From: Bacteroidales bacterium
GTDB taxonomy: Bacteria > Bacteroidota > Bacteroidia > Bacteroidales > WCHB1-69
DNA length: 46,889 nucleotides
Direction of reading: 5' to 3'
NCBI GenBank assembly: GCA_017527945.1
Contig: JAFXPL010000044.1
Span: 1-46,889, forward strand
Shown here in pieces: positions 8,955 through 16,092 of this stretch (position 1 is the stretch's first letter; the number at the start of each line of letters is the position of its first letter). The notes beneath the pieces are model-generated. The model searched no databases and was not told where the DNA came from. It saw only the letters and a list, made by a program, of their open reading frames with translations. Position numbers and translations under genes: made by a program.

Positions 8955-9060
8955 ATGAGATATATTCCTGTTGGCACTCCCGGTTTCCCGTTTAAATAAA
9001 GAAGAATATGAAAAGATTTTGGGAATATTGTTTTTTTTCGTACTTTCGCGACAGAAAAAT
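8955..9060 (+). pseudogene. Remnant of a fourth tip-immunity cassette
   Basis: A 15-codon frame at 8955-8999 reads MRYIPVGTPGFPFK and a stop. It aligns with the last residues of orphan tip 2 (DYFPIGYPGMPFR, stop). Eight bases later a frame starting at 9008 reads MKRFWEYCFF, matching the start of the tip 2 membrane protein (MYRFWEYCFY). After about a dozen residues the similarity ends. The tail of one tip and the head of its immunity gene are therefore preserved in the right order and spacing, and the rest is lost. Confidence 0.65.
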
Positions 9061-9130
9061 GACCCCGACCCGAACTTACGGCCCTGAGGAATTATCCGTG
9101 AGATACGCGCGATACACGGAGACATACGGT

Positions 9131-9193
9131 TTCACCGGCCACGAACACTACGCCGGCCTGAAGGTCATCAACATGAACGGCCGCCTGTATGAC
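9131..9193 (+). pseudogene. 63-bp Rhs core remnant
   Basis: Encodes FTGHEHYAGLKVINMNGRLYD and matches the start of core copy A with two or three silent changes. It then runs into unrelated sequence (FSSKIKTIF) leading to the hairpin at 9226-9257. It lies in frame in an open frame starting at 9008, but that frame joins two fragments and reads through a terminator-like hairpin, so a real gene is unlikely. Confidence 0.8.
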
Positions 9194-9225
9194 TTTTCAA
9201 GCAAGATCAAAACCATCTTTAAACT

Positions 9226-9257
9226 ACAAAAGACGCGACATGCGCCGCGTCTTTTGT
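9226..9257. terminator. Terminator-like hairpin, 12-bp perfect stem
   Basis: ACAAAAGACGCG at 9226-9237 pairs exactly with CGCGTCTTTTGT at 9246-9257 around an 8-base loop. The outer A/T bases of the stem give a T-rich 3' side in both directions. It separates the rightward Rhs region from the leftward S46 peptidase gene and could stop transcription from both. Confidence 0.7.
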
Positions 9258-9279
9258 GTGAAACTTATGCTAAAAAACA

Positions 9280-11439
9280 CTATTTCCTCACATCCATCTC
9301 CTTCAACAAATAGCCAGCACCGCCGAACTTGTCGATGATGAAGAGGACGTAACGCACATCCACGTTGATGCAGCGCTGCAGCTCGGTGTTGAACACGATG
9401 TCGCTGCTCAACGCCTCCCAGTTGCCGTCGAAGGCCAGACCGATGAGTTCGCCGTTGGCGTTCATGATCGGGCTGCCGGAGTTACCGCCCGTGATGTCGT
9501 TATTGGAAAGGAAACAGACGTGCATGGTGCCGTCCTTGTCCAGATATTGGCCGAAGTCTTTGTCCAGAATGAGCTTTTTCAGCTTGGCGGGCACGTCAAA
9601 CTCGAAATCGCCCGGGACTTCCTTTTCGAGAATACCCTTCGTGGTGGTGTAGTAGTTGTAGTGCACACCGTCGGCGGGATAGTAGTCGCAAACCGTGCCG
9701 AAAGTGGTGCGCATGGTGCTGTTGGCATCCGGATACATCGGCGTGTTCGCGTTCATCTCCTTCAGCGCGGCGATGTAGGTGCGGCGCGGAACCTCCAACT
9801 TCTCTTCCACATCCATGGCGGAGGAAGCAGACATGACATATTGGAACAGCGCCTGGAAATATTGGTACGACGGATCGTTTTCCAAAACCTTGTTGGACGG
9901 CTTGTTGACAAACTTCTTGAAATTCTCCTTGCTGACAAAGATAGAATTGAGCATGGCTTTTTCGAAAGCATCGTAGTTGCCCTTGTAGTTCTTGGTGAAG
10001 AAGGTGAGGTCGGGACGATTGGCCTCGGGATGGCTCTGCCAAGTCTTGAGGCAAGCCACCACGATCTTGGCTTCAGTGGCGGGGTCAGTGTCGTTGTTGT
10101 ACTTGTCGAAAGCTTTCAACAGCTTCTCAATTTTGCTGTCTTCGAATTTTTTCACCCCTTTGTCGAGCTTCAGTTGGCCTTGCAGACGCAGCGTGGCGAG
10201 CAATGTCGGGGAGGCGGAGAACTGCAGGTTTCCGTTCAACGCCGATTTGTATTTCGCGCCGTCAACGCCCTTGCAGATTTTTTCAATTTCGCTCAGGCAG
10301 TTGCCGTATTTCTCTTTTCTGTCCTTGTTCGCGTTGATCCAATTCATAAGCGCAGCCTCCTGTTTTGCCTTGGATTCCACCACTTTAAGGGCCTTCAGAC
10401 TTTCCACCTCGCCGTGCTGGTTTTTCCAATAGTTGGCTAAGCCAGCGTGCTTGTCGGCGTATTGCAGGTTCACCTTCTGGGAAGCCTCCATGGCGTCGTG
10501 CATCACGGGCAGAATCACATCCAAGGGCTCATAGATGGCCGGAGCGTTGATGTCGATCTCGTTCTGCACCTCGTAGGAGGTCATGAAACGGTTGGTGGTG
10601 CCGGGATAACCCCAAATCATCGTGTAGTCGCCGGGCTGGTAACCCTTCAAACTGACGGGCAGGTAGTGCTTCGGGTGCATGGGGACGTTGTCCTTGGAAT
10701 ACTTGGCCGGGGAACCGTCGGGAGCGGTATAGATGCGGAAGACAGTGAAGTCGCCGGTGTGGCGGGGCCACATCCAGTTGTCGGTGTCGCCGCCGAACTT
10801 GCCGATGGCGCTCGGGGGAGCCACCACAAGGCGCACATCCTCATACATCGTATAGATGAACATGTAGTACTCGTTGCCTTCGTAGAAGGGTTTCACGATG
10901 ACTTTGTAGCGGCCGTCAGCGGAGTTCTCCTTCCGCAGCTTCTTGATGGCCTCCTCCACGTATTTGGCGCGGTCGGTTTCGGAAGTCTTGCTGTCAACCT
11001 TCGCCAGCACAATGTCCGTCACGTCCTCCATCCTTTCCAGGAAGTGTACATGGAAGTTGACCGGCAACTCCTCCTCCTTGCTCATGGCGAAGAAACCGTT
11101 GTTGAGATAGTCGTGCTCCACAGAAGAGAGCTCCACCACGGAAGAATAGCCGCAGTGGTGGTTGGTGAACATCAGGCCGTCCTTGGAGACCATCTCGCCC
11201 GTGCAGAAACCGTCGCCCAATTGCACGATGGCATCCTTCAGCGAGGAGTTGTTGATGCTGTACAGTTGGTCGGCCGTCAGCCTCAGGCCCATCTTCTGCA
11301 TCTGGGCATAGTTGTAGTTCTTGATGAACATCGGCAGCCACATGCCCTCATCGGGCGGATTCACGGCGAACACCGGCGCGGCAATCGCCATAACTGCCAA
11401 CAAAAGCAGTTGCTTTTTCAGAAACGATAATACTTTCAT
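9280..11439 (-). CDS. S46 family dipeptidyl-peptidase (DPP7/DPP11 type)
   Basis: 719 residues, the normal length for the family. The signal peptide ends near PVFA (residue 25) and the mature protein starts VNPPDEGMWLP, typical of S46 enzymes. Trypsin-like active-site segments are visible: TNHHC (His about 95), GGDTDNWMWPRHTGDF (Asp region) and GGNSGSP (Ser 654). These periplasmic enzymes remove dipeptides from peptide N-termini and feed amino-acid catabolism. In Porphyromonas enzymes a residue near 673 sets P1 specificity: Arg for acidic residues in DPP11, Gly in DPP7. Here FDGN places a Gly at 672, favouring the DPP7 type with hydrophobic P1. It lies 66 bases downstream of lspA on the same strand and may share its transcript. 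Confidence 0.93.
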   Translation of the reverse strand: MKVLSFLKKQLLLLAVMAIAAPVFAVNPPDEGMWLPMFIKNYNYAQMQKMGLRLTADQLYSINNSSLKDAIVQLGDGFCTGEMVSKDGLMFTNHHCGYSSVVELSSVEHDYLNNGFFAMSKEEELPVNFHVHFLERMEDVTDIVLAKVDSKTSETDRAKYVEEAIKKLRKENSADGRYKVIVKPFYEGNEYYMFIYTMYEDVRLVVAPPSAIGKFGGDTDNWMWPRHTGDFTVFRIYTAPDGSPAKYSKDNVPMHPKHYLPVSLKGYQPGDYTMIWGYPGTTNRFMTSYEVQNEIDINAPAIYEPLDVILPVMHDAMEASQKVNLQYADKHAGLANYWKNQHGEVESLKALKVVESKAKQEAALMNWINANKDRKEKYGNCLSEIEKICKGVDGAKYKSALNGNLQFSASPTLLATLRLQGQLKLDKGVKKFEDSKIEKLLKAFDKYNNDTDPATEAKIVVACLKTWQSHPEANRPDLTFFTKNYKGNYDAFEKAMLNSIFVSKENFKKFVNKPSNKVLENDPSYQYFQALFQYVMSASSAMDVEEKLEVPRRTYIAALKEMNANTPMYPDANSTMRTTFGTVCDYYPADGVHYNYYTTTKGILEKEVPGDFEFDVPAKLKKLILDKDFGQYLDKDGTMHVCFLSNNDITGGNSGSPIMNANGELIGLAFDGNWEALSSDIVFNTELQRCINVDVRYVLFIIDKFGGAGYLLKEMDVRK

Positions 11440-11505
11440 TGTTTAATTGTTTATTTGTTTGATTTGTTCGATTTTCAATTTACGACAAAATTTTAACACC
11501 ATTCA

Positions 11506-12171
11506 CTATTCCACTGGCTCTCCCCCACCCTCATTTACCACACTGTCTTCTTTATTGGCATCCAAATCACTGAAAATCCGCTTGTTAAAGATAATAGCCA
11601 AGAATATGCCGACCGTAATGCAGGCATCGGAGACGTTGAAGATGGCAGGGAAGAACCAGGAGCCGCCCCAAAGCGGGAATTTGTCCGGAATCGGGAAAAG
11701 CTTGAGGTAGAACATATCCACCACCTTCCCGAAGAAGAACGGCGCGTAGCCATGCCCCGGCGACCACTGGGCCACTTGCAGGAAATCGCTCTCCGTGAAT
11801 AGGATGCCGTAGAACATGCTGTCGATGATGTTGCCGAAAGCGCCGGCAATCACCAAGCAGAAGACGGTCAGCACCACCCCGTCCATCTTTCCACGCTTCA
11901 GCCGATTGACAAAATACCAGCACAAAAACACCACCAACGCGACACGCACCAACGACAGCAACAGCTTCCCGACCTGCTGCCCGAAACTGATGCCGAAAGC
12001 CATGCCCTCGTTCTCCACAAAATGCAGATTGCACCACTGTCCTATCAACGGAATTGTCTGTCCTATAACCAAATGTGTTTTCACCCAGAACTTGAGGGCC
12101 TGGTCAATCACAATCAAGACTATCACCACCACAGCGGCTATCCAAGCGTACTTTTTCTTCAATTTCGCCAA
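11506..12171 (-). CDS. lspA: Lipoprotein signal peptidase II
   Basis: 221 residues. An inner-membrane aspartyl protease that removes signal peptides from prolipoproteins after lipidation. Four hydrophobic segments are visible. The conserved blocks are NEGMAFG (54-60), GAFGNIID (Asp 117) and FNVSDACI (Asp 182), the two Asp being the catalytic pair. It is about 50 residues longer than the E. coli enzyme because of an insert at about 122-165 (including SPGHGYAPFFFGKVVDMFY), as in other Bacteroidota enzymes. Several lipoproteins in this window (GldJ, GldD, the META protein) would be substrates. A TATCTTTG promoter element lies 37 bases upstream of the start codon. Confidence 0.95.
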   Translation of the reverse strand: MAKLKKKYAWIAAVVVIVLIVIDQALKFWVKTHLVIGQTIPLIGQWCNLHFVENEGMAFGISFGQQVGKLLLSLVRVALVVFLCWYFVNRLKRGKMDGVVLTVFCLVIAGAFGNIIDSMFYGILFTESDFLQVAQWSPGHGYAPFFFGKVVDMFYLKLFPIPDKFPLWGGSWFFPAIFNVSDACITVGIFLAIIFNKRIFSDLDANKEDSVVNEGGGEPVE

Positions 12172-12207
12172 TATTAATCTATGATACCTTAATTTATTTT
12201 AAGACGG

Positions 12208-12215
12208 CAAAGATA
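12208..12215 (-). promoter_or_regulatory. -7 element of the lspA promoter (TATCTTTG)
   Basis: The reverse complement of 12208-12215 is TATCTTTG, matching the Bacteroidota -7 consensus TAnnTTTG and followed by GC. It lies 37 bases before the lspA start codon. No clear -33 TTG was found at the usual spacing. Confidence 0.6.
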
Positions 12216-12255
12216 TAAAATTATCGGAAAAATCCCGACGTTACGAAATATTTTA

Positions 12256-12263
12256 TATTTTTG
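12256..12263 (+). promoter_or_regulatory. -7 element for the lipoprotein-mltF-purD operon (TATTTTTG)
   Basis: TATTTTTG matches TAnnTTTG, 27 bases before ATG 12291, divergent from the lspA promoter 40 bases away. Confidence 0.55.
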
Positions 12264-12290
12264 CCATTCGTTTTATAAAGTGATTTGAAT

Positions 12291-12716
12291 ATGAAAAAAA
12301 TGAGAATTTTCCTGCCGATAGCGATTGCCGTCCTGGGCGTGGCACTCTTCACCCAATGCAAGAAAGACCATTCCTGCAACATGAGGCTCACCTGCCAATA
12401 CTCTTCCAACGGCATGGACGCCGACTCGGTGGTACCGTTCGCACTTATTTCCTTCGACACCGTCAAATACAACTCCGGGCTGGCGGTTGACACGAATATC
12501 TCGCGTGTCCAAGATTTCCCGACCGATGCACACGGAGTGTTCGAATACACGCTGGACCACCCGGCCCTGCTCATCGTCAACGCGGTGAAATGCGACACTC
12601 TCCGCGACTCCACCGGCGTGGTGATCTCTGCCAAGAAATACACCGGCACCGCGCAAGTGCAGGTCAACGACGGCGAAACAACTGAAAAGACCATCCTGAT
12701 GGTGGAGACGAACTAA
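12291..12716 (+). CDS. Hypothetical lipoprotein
   Basis: 141 residues from ATG 12291, chosen over TTG 12285. The signal peptide ends in a lipobox (LFTQC), then KKDHSCN. Two further Cys (CNMRLTC) lie near the start of the mature part. The rest is a predicted beta-rich domain of about 110 residues, with DTVKYNSGLAVDTN and a C-terminal KILMVETN-like strand, without a family I can name. First gene of an apparent operon with the MltF-like gene 10 bases downstream. Localisation is probably the outer membrane or periplasmic face, inferred from the lipobox. Confidence 0.75.
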   Translation: MKKMRIFLPIAIAVLGVALFTQCKKDHSCNMRLTCQYSSNGMDADSVVPFALISFDTVKYNSGLAVDTNISRVQDFPTDAHGVFEYTLDHPALLIVNAVKCDTLRDSTGVVISAKKYTGTAQVQVNDGETTEKTILMVETN

Positions 12717-12726
12717 AACCTACGTT

Positions 12727-14100
12727 TTGAACAGGAAACAACTCAGCTACCTCTTCCTCTCCGTAGCCTCCCTGCTCCTCGCTGTGGTGGTTCTTGTCCA
12801 TGGGCACGGGAAAAGCACCCCGAAATTCCACATCGCCAAACTGGAAAAGAAAAAAGTCACGAAACACAGCGACACCATCTCCGTGTGCCTCTTCTACCAT
12901 GCCGCCGACTACTTTGTCTATCAAGGCTCTGTCATCGGATTCCAATACGATATATTGAAACAATTGGAGAAAGATTTCCAACGGCCCGTGGATATCACCA
13001 TCGAGGCGGACCCCGACAAAATGTTCCTGACCGCGCTGGCCAACCAATACGACATCGTATGCTTCGACTTCGATGAAACCAACTACGCGCCTTTCTACGT
13101 CGCGGTCTCCGAGCCTATCGCCTACACGTATCCTGTGCTCATCATGCGCAAAAAAGACCCTGCGTATGACTCGCTCCCACATATCGTCAACACCTCGGCA
13201 AAATACTACAACAAACTGGATTTCAGTCAATTGAAAAATCCTACAACCTGGAAAACGCAGCATAATCCCGACTTGGCCATCGAGGATCTGATGGACATGC
13301 TGGTGGACAAACAGATTGACTACGCGGTTTGCAACTACAATGTGGCCATAACGCTGATGCCATTCTACACGCAACTGACCATAGGACCGCGCATCGGCGA
13401 CAACTTCCCGCGGAAATGGATTCTCAACACGCACAATGAACGCCTGAACGATTCCATCAACCACTGGCTGTCAAATTTCAAGGAAACCAACAAATATCAG
13501 TCGCTTTGCGAAAAGTACCTCTCCCCGCACTCCTACGTCATCTCGCACTCGTTCGGCAAGCACCGGAACAGCACCTCCCAATACGACGGCGTGCTGAAGA
13601 AAGCCTCCGCACGCTACGGCTTCGACTGGCGGCTAATCTCGTCCATCATATACCAGGAATCGCACTTCATCCCCGATCTGATCGGCTTCGGAGGCAGCTA
13701 CGGCATCATGCAGATGATGCCCGTCACCTGCGAGCGCTACGGCATCACCGACTCCTCCACCGTGGAGGAACAAATCTGGGCCGGGGCGAAATACATCGCC
13801 TTCCTCTGCAACATCTTCAAAGACAAGGTCGATACCGCCGACCTGTACTATTTCGTCTCCGGTGCCTATAACTCCGGCCCCGGGCACATCCTCGATGCCA
13901 TGGCCCTCTGCGAGAAATACGGGGACGACAACACCCACTGGCCTAAAGTGGCGGACTATTTGATTCTGAAATCGCATAAAGAATATTATAGAGACACTGT
14001 TGTAAAATGCGGCTATTACCCTGGAAAACACACCGTTAACTACGTGGAACAGGTCATGGCACGCTACAACGGATTCACCCTAACAAAAGAAGACGAATGA
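12727..14100 (+). CDS. MltF-like membrane-bound lytic transglycosylase
   Basis: 457 residues from a TTG start; no ATG exists in frame before the first domain. One N-terminal membrane segment (LSYLFLSVASLLLAVVVLV) is followed by an SBP_bac_3-type domain (about 45-260). A C-terminal SLT lysozyme-like domain (about 285-440) has SSIIYQESHF with the catalytic Glu at about 311, then YGIMQMMP and AYNSGPGH. The family cleaves the MurNAc-GlcNAc bond of peptidoglycan, forming 1,6-anhydro products, and the amino-terminal domain modulates activity. The stop codon overlaps the purD start (ATGA), suggesting translational coupling. The reading frame and domain order are clear; the exact start is the weak point. 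Confidence 0.9.
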   Translation: MNRKQLSYLFLSVASLLLAVVVLVHGHGKSTPKFHIAKLEKKKVTKHSDTISVCLFYHAADYFVYQGSVIGFQYDILKQLEKDFQRPVDITIEADPDKMFLTALANQYDIVCFDFDETNYAPFYVAVSEPIAYTYPVLIMRKKDPAYDSLPHIVNTSAKYYNKLDFSQLKNPTTWKTQHNPDLAIEDLMDMLVDKQIDYAVCNYNVAITLMPFYTQLTIGPRIGDNFPRKWILNTHNERLNDSINHWLSNFKETNKYQSLCEKYLSPHSYVISHSFGKHRNSTSQYDGVLKKASARYGFDWRLISSIIYQESHFIPDLIGFGGSYGIMQMMPVTCERYGITDSSTVEEQIWAGAKYIAFLCNIFKDKVDTADLYYFVSGAYNSGPGHILDAMALCEKYGDDNTHWPKVADYLILKSHKEYYRDTVVKCGYYPGKHTVNYVEQVMARYNGFTLTKEDE

Positions 14101-15359
14101 AAATATTGGTAATCGGACGCGGTGGCCGCGAACACGCCATCGCATGGAAAATGGCGCAATCGGAATTGGCAACGGAGATCTTCGTCGCCCCGGGCAACGC
14201 CGGAATGAAAACTATCCAGCAACAGACCGGCACTCCCGTCTCGCTGGTCACCATTGACGAAAACGCCACCGAGGAATTGCGCGACTTCGCCCTGGAAAAC
14301 GGCATCGAACTGACCGTCGTCGGTCCCGAGGCTGCCCTCGCCAACGACATCGCCACGGTGTTCACCCAGGCAGGGCTCCGCATCTTCGCCCCTACCGCCG
14401 CCGCCGCCCGCATCGAAAGCAGCAAGGAGTTCGCCAAAGACCTCATGCAAAAATACCAAATCCCCACCGCCGCCTATCGCACCTTCGAGGACTACCCCGC
14501 AGCCAAACAGTACCTTGACGTACAGGGTGCCCCCATCGTCATCAAGTACGACGGACTGGCCGCCGGCAAAGGCGTAGTGGTGGCCATGACGGTCGAAGAG
14601 GCTGACAATGCACTGAAAGACATGCTGTTGGACAACCGCTTCGGCAAAGGCAAAGTGGTGATGGAAGAATTCCTGCAAGGCCCCGAATTCTCGCTGCTCA
14701 CCCTGGTGAACGGCGAACAGGTCGTACCGCTCGTCATCGCCCAAGACCACAAGCGCGCCTACGACGGCGACAAAGGCCCGAACACCGGCGGAATGGGTGC
14801 CTACGCCCCGGTCCCCGTCATCCCGCAGGAACAAATCGCCTGGGCCGTGGAACACATCATGAGACCCACCGCCAAAGCCCTGATTGCCGAAGGTTGCCCG
14901 TTCTGCGGAGTCCTCTACGGCGGACTGATGCTGACCAAAGACGGCCCAAAAGTAATCGAGTTCAACGCACGCTTCGGCGACCCCGAAACCGAAGTGGTGC
15001 TACCCAAACTCAAGAGCGACCTCACAAAAATGATGCTGGATGTCTTGGACAACAAAGAAGTATGCCCCGAATTCCACGAGGAAGCATTCCTCGGCGTCGT
15101 GCTGGCCGCCAAAGGCTATCCCGGCAGCTACACCAAAAACATTCCGCTGCACAACCCTGCTGAAATACCGCAACAAGTGTTCTGCATGGGTGTGAAAGAG
15201 GAAGACGGACAACTGCTCTCCAACGGCGGAAGAGTCCTGTTCGTCGTAGGCAAAGGGAAAAACCTCAAGGAAGCGCAACGGGATGCCTACCACGGCGTGT
15301 CGGCGCTGCAAAACGAAGACCTGTTCTACCGCTCCGACATCGGCTGGCAAGCCCTCTAA
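14097..15359 (+). CDS. purD: Phosphoribosylamine-glycine ligase
   Basis: 420 residues, the usual length. An ATP-grasp enzyme joining glycine to 5-phosphoribosylamine, step two of purine synthesis. The N-terminal GRGGREHAIAWK motif is present. ATP-grasp signatures follow: PIVIKYDGLAAGKGVVVA (about 141-158), GPEFSLLTLVNGEQ, QDHKRAYDGDKGPNTGGMGAY and FNARFGDPETE. It overlaps the MltF-like gene by four bases and the convergent pnuC by four bases at its 3' end. Its placement behind a cell-wall gene has no evident functional logic. Confidence 0.97.
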   Translation: MKILVIGRGGREHAIAWKMAQSELATEIFVAPGNAGMKTIQQQTGTPVSLVTIDENATEELRDFALENGIELTVVGPEAALANDIATVFTQAGLRIFAPTAAAARIESSKEFAKDLMQKYQIPTAAYRTFEDYPAAKQYLDVQGAPIVIKYDGLAAGKGVVVAMTVEEADNALKDMLLDNRFGKGKVVMEEFLQGPEFSLLTLVNGEQVVPLVIAQDHKRAYDGDKGPNTGGMGAYAPVPVIPQEQIAWAVEHIMRPTAKALIAEGCPFCGVLYGGLMLTKDGPKVIEFNARFGDPETEVVLPKLKSDLTKMMLDVLDNKEVCPEFHEEAFLGVVLAAKGYPGSYTKNIPLHNPAEIPQQVFCMGVKEEDGQLLSNGGRVLFVVGKGKNLKEAQRDAYHGVSALQNEDLFYRSDIGWQAL

Positions 15360-15964
15360 TCCCGAAGTTCCTTCCGCCAACGGAAATAGCCGAGAACGGC
15401 GACCACGACATACACCGCATACAGAATGGCGGTGGGATACAGCCCCTTCCACAGGTAGAGCGCAACGCAAACCACATCTACCACGACCCACAACAGCCAC
15501 TGTTCCACATATTTGCGGGACAACATCCACATGGCCACTATACTAAGCGAAGTCGTGAAGGCATCGCCAAGCGGAACTGGGCTGTCGGTGTATTTCCCCA
15601 ATATGAAGTACAACAGCATCCACAAGCCAAGCGCGACAAGCGACAACGGCAGAATCTGCCTCTTGGGCGTTGAAATGATGGGCAGCTCCGTTTCTTCATG
15701 AACTTCCGACGGCATTTTGCGCCGCCGGGAAACTGTCCATTTGAGCAAACCGTACGCATTGGCCCCGATATAATAGACCTGAAGCGCGGCATCGGCATAG
15801 AACTTGCCCGTCATATAGATGACCACATAAAAAGCCGACATCAAAATCCCGACAGGCCAAAGCCACACATTAGCCTTGTATTCCAGAAACAAATAGACGA
15901 GCCCGATAACGGCTCCCGCAATCTCAATGGCAATATCCGCAGACATATAAGCACTTTTCTTCAA
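15356..15964 (-). CDS. pnuC: PnuC-type nicotinamide riboside transporter
   Basis: 202 residues with about seven hydrophobic helices. Family hallmarks are the N-terminal VYLFLEYKANVWLWPVG, then YYIGANAYGLLKW and a C-terminal WLLWVVVDVVCVALYLWKG. PnuC proteins carry nicotinamide riboside (some members thiamine) across the inner membrane by facilitated diffusion. No TPP or NAD riboswitch is visible in the short leader, so the nicotinamide riboside reading is preferred, although substrate cannot be proved from sequence. Convergent with purD and overlapping its stop. Confidence 0.9.
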   Translation of the reverse strand: MKKSAYMSADIAIEIAGAVIGLVYLFLEYKANVWLWPVGILMSAFYVVIYMTGKFYADAALQVYYIGANAYGLLKWTVSRRRKMPSEVHEETELPIISTPKRQILPLSLVALGLWMLLYFILGKYTDSPVPLGDAFTTSLSIVAMWMLSRKYVEQWLLWVVVDVVCVALYLWKGLYPTAILYAVYVVVAVLGYFRWRKELRD

Positions 15965-15978
15965 AAAAAAAACGGCGG

Positions 15979-15986
15979 CAAAGGTA
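15979..15986 (-). promoter_or_regulatory. -7 element of the pnuC promoter (TACCTTTG)
   Basis: The reverse complement reads TACCTTTG followed by CC, 15 bases before the pnuC start codon. No convincing -33 element was seen. Confidence 0.55.
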
Positions 15987-16066
15987 ACAAAATATCCCGT
16001 TCGTAGATTAACGATATTATGTTAATAAAATATATCGCAGATGCAACAATCGACGCTAAGAACTGC

Positions 16067-16074
16067 TATTTTTG
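16067..16074 (+). promoter_or_regulatory. -7 element of the envC-engB-META operon (TATTTTTG)
   Basis: TATTTTTG followed by CAGG. It overlaps the TTG codon at 16072, which argues that the real start of the downstream protein is an ATG further on. Confidence 0.6.
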
Positions 16075-16092
16075 CAGGTTATGTTTCTTATC

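Noticed and set aside
9008..9313. 101-codon frame joining MKRFWEYCFF, an Rhs core piece and a tail
   Set aside because: It fuses two unrelated remnants and reads through a strong hairpin, so it is treated as debris and not as a gene.
10447..11430. 327-codon open frame on the plus strand opposite the S46 peptidase
   Set aside because: Antisense shadow of a well-supported gene; composition dominated by Val, His and Gly with no domain.
15965..16066. Riboswitch upstream of pnuC
   Set aside because: The leader between promoter and start codon is about 10 bases, too short for a TPP or NAD+ riboswitch.
16072..16092. TTG start for the EnvC-like protein
   Set aside because: The TTG lies inside the TATTTTTG promoter element, upstream of the expected transcription start.
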